Of a stretch of 45,658 nt of DNA, positions 24,012-31,390 are shown piece by piece (positions within the stretch are counted from its first letter, which is position 1; each line of letters begins with the position of its first letter). The stretch comes from Lachnospiraceae bacterium. GTDB lineage: Bacteria; Bacillota; Clostridia; Lachnospirales; Lachnospiraceae. The stretch is from assembly GCA_900751995.1 (NCBI GenBank), contig CAADTP010000065.1, positions 1-45,658 on the forward strand, read 5' to 3'. A program made the translations under genes and the position numbers. The notes under the pieces were generated by a model. That model saw nothing but the letters and a program-made list of their open reading frames with translations, searched no databases and was not told the DNA's origin.

Positions 24012-24120
24012 CTGCAAAAGCCCGCAAAAACCAAGGTCGTACAGGGCTTACAAGGCGGTCACCGCCTATAAATGTGCCGAGTGTTCGTGACCTTCCACTC
24101 GTAAAACAAAACTAAAGGAG
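24012..24120 (+). ncRNA. Probable preQ1 riboswitch (class III-like) upstream of queT
   Basis: AAGCCC (24018-24023) pairs with GGGCTT (24044-24049). The loop contains GCAAAAACC and AAGGTC (24033-24038). AAGGTC pairs exactly with GACCTT (24089-24094) downstream, giving a pseudoknot of the hairpin-loop/3'-tail kind. Between them is a perfect AGGCGG tca CCGCCT hairpin (24053-24067). A competing hairpin CGAGTG/CACTCG (24078-24101) encloses GACCTT, and the AAAGGAG ribosome binding site follows. The layout fits the large preQ1-III class reported upstream of queT genes in Ruminococcaceae. I am sure of the structure and context, and less sure of the class. Confidence 0.6.
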
Positions 24121-24130
24121 AATAAAAAAC

Positions 24131-24628
24131 ATGAAAAACAAAGGTACTCATTTTCTGGTACAGGGAGCTGCCATTGCAGCTGTATATGTTGTCCTGACAC
24201 TGGTATTCGCGCCACTTAGCTTCGGTGAAGTTCAGATCCGGTTTTCCGAGGCGCTGACCGTGCTTCCGTTCTTCACACCGGCTGCCATCCCGGGACTGTT
24301 TGTGGGATGTATCATTGCCAATCTTCTTGGCGGTGCGATTCCGGTTGACATCATTTTCGGAAGCATTGCCACACTTATCGGTGCATTCTTTACCTACAAG
24401 CTTCGCAATACAGGCAAATGGACAGCCCCGATCCCGCCGATCGTTTCCAACATTGTGATCGTTCCTCTTGTGCTTCGTTACGGATATGGCATTAACCTTC
24501 CTATCCCGTTTATGATGCTCACAGTAGGAGCCGGCGAATTTATCTCAGCCGGTGTGATCGGTATGATCCTTCTTGGAGCACTTTCCAAATACAAAAATGT
24601 ACTTTTTCATAAAAAAGCAGCAGTCTGA
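24131..24628 (+). CDS. queT: QueT family queuosine-precursor transporter (ECF S component)
   Basis: 165 residues with five to six membrane segments. AAIAAVYVVLTLVFAPLSFGEVQIRFSEALTVLPFFTPAAIPGLFVGCIIANLLGG contains the QueT signature (FGEVQIRFSEAL, PGLFVGCIIANLLGG). QueT is the substrate-specific component of an energy-coupling factor importer for preQ1 or preQ0, working with shared EcfAAT subunits that are not in this window. The structured leader immediately upstream supports control by preQ1. The gene ends 24 bases before a terminator and is convergent with sigF. Confidence 0.93.
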   Translation: MKNKGTHFLVQGAAIAAVYVVLTLVFAPLSFGEVQIRFSEALTVLPFFTPAAIPGLFVGCIIANLLGGAIPVDIIFGSIATLIGAFFTYKLRNTGKWTAPIPPIVSNIVIVPLVLRYGYGINLPIPFMMLTVGAGEFISAGVIGMILLGALSKYKNVLFHKKAAV

Positions 24629-24651
24629 CTAAATCTGCTGCCCACAAAAAG

Positions 24652-24698
24652 GAGCCATGAGAAAACAGCAGCATTTCTCATGGCTCTCTTTTATTTTT
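24652..24698. terminator. Bidirectional terminator between queT and sigF
   Basis: GAGCCATGAGAAA (24652-24664) pairs with TTTCTCATGGCTC (24674-24686). T-rich tracts lie on both sides. On the plus side it overlaps the last codons of the sigF gene. Confidence 0.88.
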
Positions 24699-25413
24699 TC
24701 TCTGCGGATTCCTGCAGACTGCGCAGGATCCTCTTTTCCATTCTGGATACCTGTACCTGGGATACGCCAAGCTCATGGGCGATCTCCATCTGGGTCATGT
24801 TCTGAAAATACCGCATATAGATCAACCTCCGCTCCTTTGCCTCCAGAGTCCCCAGTATCTCTTCCAGAAAAATCCTGTCCAGTACTTTTTCCTGCCGATT
24901 TTCTTTTTCCGGAAGCTTGTCCATCAGAGAAATCTCCGTTCCCTCACCCTGATAGATCGTTTTGTGAAGAGATTCCACCTCTGCACCGGATTCCATGGTC
25001 ATTACCAGTTCTTCTATGGAAATTCCCATTTCCTCTGCCATTTCTCCCGTCGTAGGTTCCCGCTCCAGCCGGCGTGTCAGTGCTTCTCTCACCTGATAGA
25101 TCCTGTAGTGGTTTTCCTTCAGAGAACGGCTTACCTTCAGTATCCCGTCGTCCCTGAGATAACGTTTGATCTCTCCGATGATCATGGGAACGGCATAGGT
25201 GGAAAATTTCACATCATAGGACATGTCAAACTTATCCACAGCTTTCAGAAGTCCGATGCTGCCGATCTGGAACAGATCCTCCATCTCCACCCCTCGTCCC
25301 AGAAAACGCTTTGCCACACTGTATATCAGTCCTGTATTTTCCTCAAACAAAAGATCTCTTGCCGCTTTATCCCCCTGGTGTGCACGCCCGATGAGGACAA
25401 GAGTACGATCCAT
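24691..25413 (-). CDS. sigF: Forespore RNA polymerase sigma factor SigF
   Basis: 240 residues. Sigma region 2 is ENTGLIYSVAKRFLGRGVEMEDLFQIGSIGLLKAVDKFD (key: DLFQIGSIGLLKA), region 3 is REALTRRLEREPTTGEMAEEMG, and region 4 has the helix-turn-helix TQMEIAHELGVSQVQVSRMEKRIL. It is the first forespore-specific sigma factor, held by SpoIIAB until septation. Identity as SigF rather than SigG or SigB follows from the spoIIAA-spoIIAB-sigF operon. The ATG lies two bases after the spoIIAB stop, with AGGAGG inside the spoIIAB end. Confidence 0.95.
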   Translation of the reverse strand: MDRTLVLIGRAHQGDKAARDLLFEENTGLIYSVAKRFLGRGVEMEDLFQIGSIGLLKAVDKFDMSYDVKFSTYAVPMIIGEIKRYLRDDGILKVSRSLKENHYRIYQVREALTRRLEREPTTGEMAEEMGISIEELVMTMESGAEVESLHKTIYQGEGTEISLMDKLPEKENRQEKVLDRIFLEEILGTLEAKERRLIYMRYFQNMTQMEIAHELGVSQVQVSRMEKRILRSLQESAEKK

Positions 25414-25415
25414 AG

Positions 25416-25844
25416 TTACCTCCTGATGATCTTTTTCATGTGCACTGTAGTTCCACGGCCAACCTCCGATTCCACCTGAAGCTCATCCATAAACGCCTCC
25501 ATGAATGTAAACCCCATACCGGAGCGGTCTTTATCAGCCTTTGTGGTAAACAGAGGCTCCATGGCTTTTTTGATATCCGGGATCCCGGCTCCGTGATCTG
25601 TCACATCTACCTGAAGCTCCTGCCCCCGGAGACGACATTCTACCCGGATCTTATGTATCTCCCCTTCATACCCGTGTATGATGCAGTTGGTCACTGCCTC
25701 CGATACTGCGGTCTTCAGATCCGAAATTTCCTCCAGCGTAGGATTCAGCTGTGTGCAGAATGAAGCCACAGCAACTCTTGCCAGTGCTTCATTTACCGGT
25801 CTGCTGTCAAAAATGATCGTCATTTCATTTGTGTTTTCCATCAT
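25416..25844 (-). CDS. spoIIAB: Anti-sigma F factor / serine kinase SpoIIAB
   Basis: 142 residues from ATG at 25844, six bases after AGGAGG. A second ATG follows directly at 25841. The GHKL ATPase motifs are visible: AVSEAVTNCIIHGYEG (N box), VTDHGAGIPDI (G1) and SGMGFTFMEAFMDEL (G2). SpoIIAB binds and inhibits SigF, and phosphorylates SpoIIAA. The start overlaps the last 20 bases of spoIIAA in another frame, so expression is coupled. Confidence 0.95.
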   Translation of the reverse strand: MMENTNEMTIIFDSRPVNEALARVAVASFCTQLNPTLEEISDLKTAVSEAVTNCIIHGYEGEIHKIRVECRLRGQELQVDVTDHGAGIPDIKKAMEPLFTTKADKDRSGMGFTFMEAFMDELQVESEVGRGTTVHMKKIIRR

Positions 25845-26184
25845 AAACACCCTCCTGTTCACCTGCCGATTTTTTAATTCCACAGATTTCAATATATTTT
25901 CCCACTCCGGATAGCCGTAAAAGCTTTGCAATATGACTGTTCACATTGACAACCTGCACACATTTCCCCCTCATGCCAAGTGCCCGGTACCTACCCATCA
26001 GCAGACCGATCCCGGAACTGTCCATAAAAACGGTCTCTGAGAAATCAAAAATCATATTTTTTATATAGTTATGTCCAATAATCCGGTCTGAATCTCTCCG
26101 GATCTCATCAGAAGCCGGATGATCCAGTTCCGCCGGAAGATGTACAGTCAGCACGGTTCCGGATTTTTCAAAACCTGATGTCAT
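25825..26184 (-). CDS. spoIIAA: Anti-anti-sigma factor SpoIIAA
   Basis: 119 residues from the ATG at 26184. The frame is open further upstream (to 26469), but that part overlaps the neighbouring TPR gene and has no start signal, and a GGGGGA site lies eight bases before 26184. STAS domain with the phosphorylation site FMDSSGIGLLMGRYR (Ser in DSSG). Dephospho-SpoIIAA displaces SigF from SpoIIAB. It is first of the spoIIA operon. Confidence 0.93.
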   Translation of the reverse strand: MTSGFEKSGTVLTVHLPAELDHPASDEIRRDSDRIIGHNYIKNMIFDFSETVFMDSSGIGLLMGRYRALGMRGKCVQVVNVNSHIAKLLRLSGVGKYIEICGIKKSAGEQEGVYDGKHK

Positions 26185-26190
26185 TCTATC

Positions 26191-26220
26191 ATTCCCCCAT
26201 TTTTGATTTTTTATTCCATT
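26191..26220 (-). promoter_or_regulatory. Possible sigma-H promoter of spoIIA
   Basis: AATGGAATA (26212-26220) and GGGGAAT (26191-26197) on the minus strand resemble the sigma-H -35 and -10 elements, with a 14-base spacer. The -10 element overlaps the ribosome binding site, so a transcript from here would be nearly leaderless. Weak evidence. Confidence 0.3.
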
Positions 26221-26236
26221 TCTCATGACCAAAGGG

Positions 26237-26270
26237 TAAAAAAGAGGAATGCGCCAACGCACATTCCCCT
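26237..26270 (-). terminator. Terminator after the zinc-ribbon/TPR gene
   Basis: GGGGAATGTGCG and CGCATTCCTC on the minus strand form a stem with a short loop, followed by TTTTTT. It divides the folC group from the spoIIA operon. Confidence 0.8.
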
Positions 26271-26308
26271 TATCCGAGGTTTCTCCTCTGTATGAGTTAT
26301 GATCTTTT

Positions 26309-27634
26309 TTATTCTGTATAACCTCCATCGTAAGAGGAATCCTCATATCCTCCGTCACTGTAGCTGCTGTCTTCTCCGGTATCTCCGTCAGAGCTCTGTG
26401 TATCTTCTCCCGCCGAAGCTGCGGCATCCGCTCCAGCTTCAGCTGTTCCATCTGTACTGCTGTCAGCACTGGACGTTCCGTCAGAAGCTCCGCTCTCGAT
26501 CCCGCTTACACCGGTCTTTCCGCTGATAGTACTGTAAATCCCCTTTGCAGAATCTGACAGTGTATCCACATATACCTTCTGTAGTTCCAGCGCCGCTGTA
26601 TCCAGATCCTCCTGCTGCATGGCAGTATATGCATTAAACAAAGCCTCATAGCTCTGACTGCGTTTCTGCTCTTCCTCTGCCTGCTTGGCAACTGCATCTG
26701 CCGTATCACTGGACTGGGCAGCTTCTCCCTGAGCTTTGGTAAGCTCCACGCTCTGGCTGGAAAGAGAATCACTGTACTGTATGATCTGCTGATTGGCCTG
26801 CCTGTAAATATCCTGTTTCACAGCCGGCAGTACAAGAAGCCAGAATGCTGCCGCACCTGCCGCAAATCCAAGTACCGTGGTAAAGAAAAGTGATATCTTT
26901 GATCTTTCTTTATAAGACGACGGCCTTACAACGATTTCTCCTGAAATATTATCATTCTCATTTTTTTCATTTCCAAACAAGCCCTTACGCCGTTTTTCCA
27001 TCTTTGTGGTAACACCCGTCTGCTCGTCAACTTCACGCAGGAAACGAAGTGTGGTGGTATTGGTCTTGTCGATCCTGGCTGCTTTTTTCAGGGTTCTTCT
27101 CGCCTTATTCCACTCCTGATTCTTCATCTGGATCAGAGCAAGAAGATGATACCCCTTGATCAGCTTGGGATTCTGGGACAGGATCTTTTTCAGGCGGATG
27201 GCCGCCATATCCTCATGGCCTTCCCTACACATGGCGAGGGCATTGTTATATTTCTTGATGCTTTCGTTGATTGTTTCCAGTTTGTTCTGGTTTGCCTGAA
27301 GCCTGGCAATATATTCTGAAGCCAGATTTCGGTTCTTCTGGATATTCTTGCTGATGACCCACTCACTCAGTGCGGCAACCACCTCACCGGTCTCAAAATA
27401 TACAAGACCAAGAAGATTTCTTGCACGGATATTCCGTTTGTCATAAGCAAGACTTTGCTTCAGACAGCTGATCGCCCCGGACAGATCCCGGATGCTGGCT
27501 TTTTCCAGCCCCTGATTATAATAAAGCTTGGAAAGATAATCCACCTTCTTCTGGATCAGTACATTGGCTCCACAGTGCGGACAATAATCCAGATCTGTAT
27601 CCGTCAGGAACGCTCCACAGTTTATGCAGTTCAT
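26309..27634 (-). CDS. Membrane-anchored zinc-ribbon and TPR protein
   Basis: 441 residues, function not recognised. The first 25 residues form a zinc ribbon (MNCINCGAF and DYCPHCGANV). Tetratricopeptide-like repeats run from about 30 to 205 (SCLKQSLAYDKRNIRARNLLGLVYFETGE, LIKGYHLLALIQMKNQEWNKARRTLKKAARID). A single membrane segment lies at about 253-273 (FFTTVLGFAAGAAAFWLLVL). An outer helical region rich in Gln, Glu and Ala follows, then a tail of Ser, Asp, Gly and Tyr. The likely topology is cytoplasmic zinc/TPR and extracellular tail. It follows the 50-residue gene by ten bases and is coded in the folC unit. Confidence 0.8.
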   Translation of the reverse strand: MNCINCGAFLTDTDLDYCPHCGANVLIQKKVDYLSKLYYNQGLEKASIRDLSGAISCLKQSLAYDKRNIRARNLLGLVYFETGEVVAALSEWVISKNIQKNRNLASEYIARLQANQNKLETINESIKKYNNALAMCREGHEDMAAIRLKKILSQNPKLIKGYHLLALIQMKNQEWNKARRTLKKAARIDKTNTTTLRFLREVDEQTGVTTKMEKRRKGLFGNEKNENDNISGEIVVRPSSYKERSKISLFFTTVLGFAAGAAAFWLLVLPAVKQDIYRQANQQIIQYSDSLSSQSVELTKAQGEAAQSSDTADAVAKQAEEEQKRSQSYEALFNAYTAMQQEDLDTAALELQKVYVDTLSDSAKGIYSTISGKTGVSGIESGASDGTSSADSSTDGTAEAGADAAASAGEDTQSSDGDTGEDSSYSDGGYEDSSYDGGYTE

Positions 27635-27644
27635 CCACTTCTCC

Positions 27645-27797
27645 TTATCTTACACGTCTGTTGCTCTTGACCTCACGCAGCATCTCCTGGAGTACATCCA
27701 TGATATCTGTGATCTCCCGGTCATAAATGACACCTTCTACATCTGCCACATCCAGACATGGTTCAAATTTCTTCAGTTCCTCTTCGTAATCGATCAT
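27645..27797 (-). CDS. Small acidic protein of 50 residues after folC
   Basis: An ATG at 27797 overlaps the folC stop (ATGA) and is preceded by AGGAGG within the folC end. The frame gives 50 residues, starting MIDYEEELKKFEPCLDVAD and ending in a basic segment EVKSNRRVR, and closes ten bases before the TPR gene. The acidic N-terminal half and the amphipathic helix (ITDIMDVLQEMLREV) look like a real folded peptide. I do not recognise the family. The tight coupling on both sides argues strongly that it is translated. Confidence 0.75.
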   Translation of the reverse strand: MIDYEEELKKFEPCLDVADVEGVIYDREITDIMDVLQEMLREVKSNRRVR

Positions 27798-29092
27798 AAT
27801 TTTTTCCTCCTGATCACAGCCTTGATCTCACCGACCAGATAAAGGGATCCTACACAGAATAGCATTCCATCCTCACCTTTTTCCTTTACTGCCCGTTCAA
27901 AAGCTGCTGGAACATCCTCTATTGCTTCCACTTCCGGTACTCCGTCTTCACGGAAGATCTCCGCAAGCTCTTCTACCGGAACTTTACGGTATCCGCCTAC
28001 CTGTGTGACGATCACATGTCGAAAACGGATCCTGCTACAGATCGTGCGGATCATATCCGTATAGTCCTTGTCATCCACTGCGGAAAACAGCAGCGTCAGA
28101 GGAAATTCCTTCTGGAAATGTTCTGCTGTCTCTACAAACTTCTCAACACCGTCTTCGTTATGTGCGCCATCCACGATCACCCCCGGAAGAACCGTTTCCA
28201 TCCTTCCCTGCCAGCGTGTTTTTGCCATACCAGCCTTCAGAGCCTCCAGAGATACCGGAATCTGATCTTCCAGTACCTGAATGGTTTTCACCGCAAGCGC
28301 TGCATTCATAACCTGATAACGGGCGATAAACGGTATATCAAATACGGTATCGCCATATGTCTCGTCCTTAAGAGAAAACCGGATTCCGTCCTTTGTGATC
28401 TTATGGATCTCTGTGTCTTCCCGTTTCAGCTCATAATATGGACATCCCAGCTTCTCTGCATGCTCACGCATCACTCCGGCCGCATCCGGATCATTTCCAT
28501 CGTAGATCACCGGAACACCCGGCACCATGATCCCTGCCTTCTCTCCTGCGATCTCGGAAACTGTATTTCCAAGATACTGCATATGATCGAGGCTGATGGA
28601 TGTGATCACACAGGCTGCCGGATCCTCCACAGCAGTGGTTGCATCCAGACGTCCGCCAAGACCGGTCTCCAGTGTTACATAATCCACGCCGGCTTCTGCA
28701 AAGATCACCATTCCCATTAGAAGGAGTGTCTCAAAATAGGTGGGATGATAGCTTCCCTCTGCAACCAGCTCATCGGAAAGCTTTTTAACTTTTTCAAAAG
28801 CACGAAGGAAGGTATCGTCATCGATCACTTCCTCGTTGATCTGAAAACGCTCGTTGATCTCAACCAGATGAGGAGATGTAAAAAGTCCGCAGGAATATCC
28901 TGCTTCCCGAAGGACCGATGTGATAAAAGCACAGGTACTTCCCTTTCCGTTGGTTCCTGCCACATGGATCACACGGAATTTCCTCTGCGGATCTCCAAGT
29001 CTTCTTAAGCATTCTCTGGTATGGTCCAGGCTGTTCTTAGTAGTAAATCTCGGTATATCTTCAATATACGCAACTGCTTCTTCGTAATTCAT
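27794..29092 (-). CDS. folC: Bifunctional folylpolyglutamate/dihydrofolate synthase
   Basis: 432 residues from the ATG at 29092 (MNYEEAVAYIEDI). A GTG/ATG pair 12-15 bases upstream is possible, and neither has a strong ribosome binding site. The Mur-ligase-like ATPase motif HVAGTNGKGSTCAFI is at about residues 42-56, and EINERFQINEE, TLETGLGGRLDATTAV and DGAHNEDG are the other family motifs. FolC adds glutamate to folates, and in some bacteria also to dihydropteroate. It opens a unit with the small protein and the TPR protein. Confidence 0.96.
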   Translation of the reverse strand: MNYEEAVAYIEDIPRFTTKNSLDHTRECLRRLGDPQRKFRVIHVAGTNGKGSTCAFITSVLREAGYSCGLFTSPHLVEINERFQINEEVIDDDTFLRAFEKVKKLSDELVAEGSYHPTYFETLLLMGMVIFAEAGVDYVTLETGLGGRLDATTAVEDPAACVITSISLDHMQYLGNTVSEIAGEKAGIMVPGVPVIYDGNDPDAAGVMREHAEKLGCPYYELKREDTEIHKITKDGIRFSLKDETYGDTVFDIPFIARYQVMNAALAVKTIQVLEDQIPVSLEALKAGMAKTRWQGRMETVLPGVIVDGAHNEDGVEKFVETAEHFQKEFPLTLLFSAVDDKDYTDMIRTICSRIRFRHVIVTQVGGYRKVPVEELAEIFREDGVPEVEAIEDVPAAFERAVKEKGEDGMLFCVGSLYLVGEIKAVIRRKKL

Positions 29093-29176
29093 AAAAAAAA
29101 CCATCACTTATCTATAATGTATTCGTAAAGAACTTTTGGGGAGAAAAGCTTCTCCCCTCCTGTTCGTTACGATACC

Positions 29177-29204
29177 ATTATATAATAGTGGTGGAAGATG
29201 TCCA
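29177..29204 (-). promoter_or_regulatory. Promoter of the folC unit
   Basis: Minus-strand -35 TGGACA (29199-29204), 16-base spacer, -10 TATAAT (29177-29182), about 85 bases before folC. The leader contains a perfect GGGGAGAA/TTCTCCCC hairpin at 29138-29157. Confidence 0.6.
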
Positions 29205-29263
29205 GTCCTAATCGTAATATTTTATCCGACATTTTTTGTATCGGAGTATCTTTTCTATGCCAT

Positions 29264-31375
29264 TTACTGGTTGTCTGTACTGTTTTCTTCACCGGAATCT
29301 TCTGTGGATTCCGTTTCTGACGCTGTATCCGTTTCCTCCATTGACCCTGTATCAGAACTGCTCTTTTCACTGTCAAGCTTCCACTTGCTGTCAGCGAGCA
29401 GCGCATAAACCGCCCGGTCATGGCTCTTTGTCATGGCCTTTCTTGTGGAACTGTTACTTCGCTGCACTACCGAGAGCCGGTCAAAATCATCCAGTTCCTT
29501 TCCGGTAATGATCAGCTTGGTAGGATTCACGTAAACCGTATCATACCATTCTCCGTTGATCTTCACCTGGCTGGACGGCGTAAAGTTTGTTCCCTGGATA
29601 TAATAGGTGTGATCCGTCTCAGACACAACCTGAATGGAATCCAGCGTGGTATCATAGATTCCCATACGCATCTTTGTCCGCTCAAAAGGATTCGCTCCGT
29701 CATATGTATACTGCTTTCCGTAGAGAAGATCGTACTGCAGGGTCTCCAGATCCACCTGATAATTTTTGGTGTTTCTTCTTGCCTGATGATACTTGAAAAC
29801 ATTTCCCTCATGGATACCTACACGGTCCATAACCTCTGCTGCCATCTGGTATGCCGCAAGATTTTCTTTCTTTTTCTTAAGTCCGAAATTATCCCACATC
29901 ACATACTCTGTCTGGAACAGATATTTATTCTCCACATCCTCCACGGTCAGTCCCATGGTCGGCAGATGATCACCATACATGACCAGTACCACATCCTCCG
30001 GGTAATCTGCCAGCCTGTCAGTCAGCTCTTTGACAAAATTATCCATCTCATGGATCTGATTTACATAATACTCCCACTTATTATTCAGCTCGTCAGTAGG
30101 TGCCCCGGAAACTGTGATCTCCGGATTTTCCAGTACCGGTTCTGAAGGATAATCTCCATGTCCCTGTACGGAAATAGTATATACATAATCAGGCCCTTCT
30201 GTAGAATCCAGACACTTGACGATCTCATCGGTGAGGACACTGTCCTTGGTCCAGCCCAACGGGTTCTTCTGGTTTTCATCCTTCATATACTCTGCCGAAG
30301 TGAAGGTATCAAATCCCAGATTCGGAAAAATACTTCTTCTTCCGTAGAAATTCGCCTCATTATTATGTACTGCATGAGCAGTATAGCCCAGATTCTTCAG
30401 AACATACGGTGCGCTCTCACAGGTAGTTTCCTTAAGGATACTCTTGTAAGGATACTCTCCCGGTCCAAAATAATGAAGGCTCATTCCGGTAATGGATTCA
30501 AACTCAGTATTTGCGGTTCCGGCTCCTACGGAAGGTACCTTATAATATCCGGAGGAATACTCCTTCATCAGCTTTCTGAAATTCGGGATAGGATCTTCTG
30601 ACAGCTCCAGATAATTTACCAGCGTAGGATCAAAAAAGGACTCCAGCTGTAAAAACAGAATATTCGGATGACTGCCTTCTTTCGTTTCCGGAAGATTTTC
30701 TTCCGACTTCTCGATCCTTTTGATCTCGCTTTTGGAATAGTCTCTCGGGGCACTGATTCCGGTATTAAAGATCGTCGTTGCCAGACAGTAAGGATATCCG
30801 TAATCCTCATAAGCTATGGCAATGTTTCCAAAATAATTGGAAAGAACTCTTTTTTCCAGAGCAAGCTGTGTAATTCCTCCAAAGGCAAGGACCCCGACCA
30901 GGACCAACGGAATATTCACCTTGTATTTCAGCTTGCCTCTGTACTTCGGCGACCTTATCAGGATGATCAGAAGGATCAGAACCGCAATTCCCAGAAGAAC
31001 TGCACCTATGGTCATCTGGGTATGGGTCAGATATTTTTTTGCAATACTGAGACCATCTGTCAGATTCTTCACATCCGGTCCTGTAAACGGTGTGACACGG
31101 TTGAGAAGAAGCACACCGTTTACGATTCCCAGAAACAGCCATAAGCTGCCCACAAAGATACGCCAGAAAATTCTCTTTCGGAAGAGATAAACAATCAGCA
31201 TCGTCGTAAAGATAAACGCTGCATTATAAGCAAATACAAGCGGCCTTGTGGTCATGTAGGTCCACGCCTCTGTGAACGAGTGCCTGCATATGGCCTCGAT
31301 CACAAAGTACAGGACTGCACAGCCCAGAGCCTGAAGTATCAGCGAAATCTTATTGAAAAAGTTACACCACTTCAT
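29264..31375 (-). CDS. LtaS-type lipoteichoic acid synthase family protein
   Basis: 703 residues. Five N-terminal membrane segments reach to about residue 175, then an extracellular sulfatase/phosphoglycerol transferase domain follows (about 235-560). ILFLQLESFFDP carries the metal-binding glutamate, GAGTANTEFESITG the nucleophile threonine, and YGDHLPTMG the Asp/His metal ligands. It should transfer glycerol-phosphate from phosphatidylglycerol to a cell-surface polymer. A C-terminal beta domain (about 590-670, with TYYIQGTNFTPSSQVKINGEW) and a tail of Ser, Glu, Asp and Thr are additions to the basic enzyme. It starts 15 bases after valS. Confidence 0.9.
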   Translation of the reverse strand: MKWCNFFNKISLILQALGCAVLYFVIEAICRHSFTEAWTYMTTRPLVFAYNAAFIFTTMLIVYLFRKRIFWRIFVGSLWLFLGIVNGVLLLNRVTPFTGPDVKNLTDGLSIAKKYLTHTQMTIGAVLLGIAVLILLIILIRSPKYRGKLKYKVNIPLVLVGVLAFGGITQLALEKRVLSNYFGNIAIAYEDYGYPYCLATTIFNTGISAPRDYSKSEIKRIEKSEENLPETKEGSHPNILFLQLESFFDPTLVNYLELSEDPIPNFRKLMKEYSSGYYKVPSVGAGTANTEFESITGMSLHYFGPGEYPYKSILKETTCESAPYVLKNLGYTAHAVHNNEANFYGRRSIFPNLGFDTFTSAEYMKDENQKNPLGWTKDSVLTDEIVKCLDSTEGPDYVYTISVQGHGDYPSEPVLENPEITVSGAPTDELNNKWEYYVNQIHEMDNFVKELTDRLADYPEDVVLVMYGDHLPTMGLTVEDVENKYLFQTEYVMWDNFGLKKKKENLAAYQMAAEVMDRVGIHEGNVFKYHQARRNTKNYQVDLETLQYDLLYGKQYTYDGANPFERTKMRMGIYDTTLDSIQVVSETDHTYYIQGTNFTPSSQVKINGEWYDTVYVNPTKLIITGKELDDFDRLSVVQRSNSSTRKAMTKSHDRAVYALLADSKWKLDSEKSSSDTGSMEETDTASETESTEDSGEENSTDNQ

Positions 31376-31390
31376 TAAAACACTCCTTCG

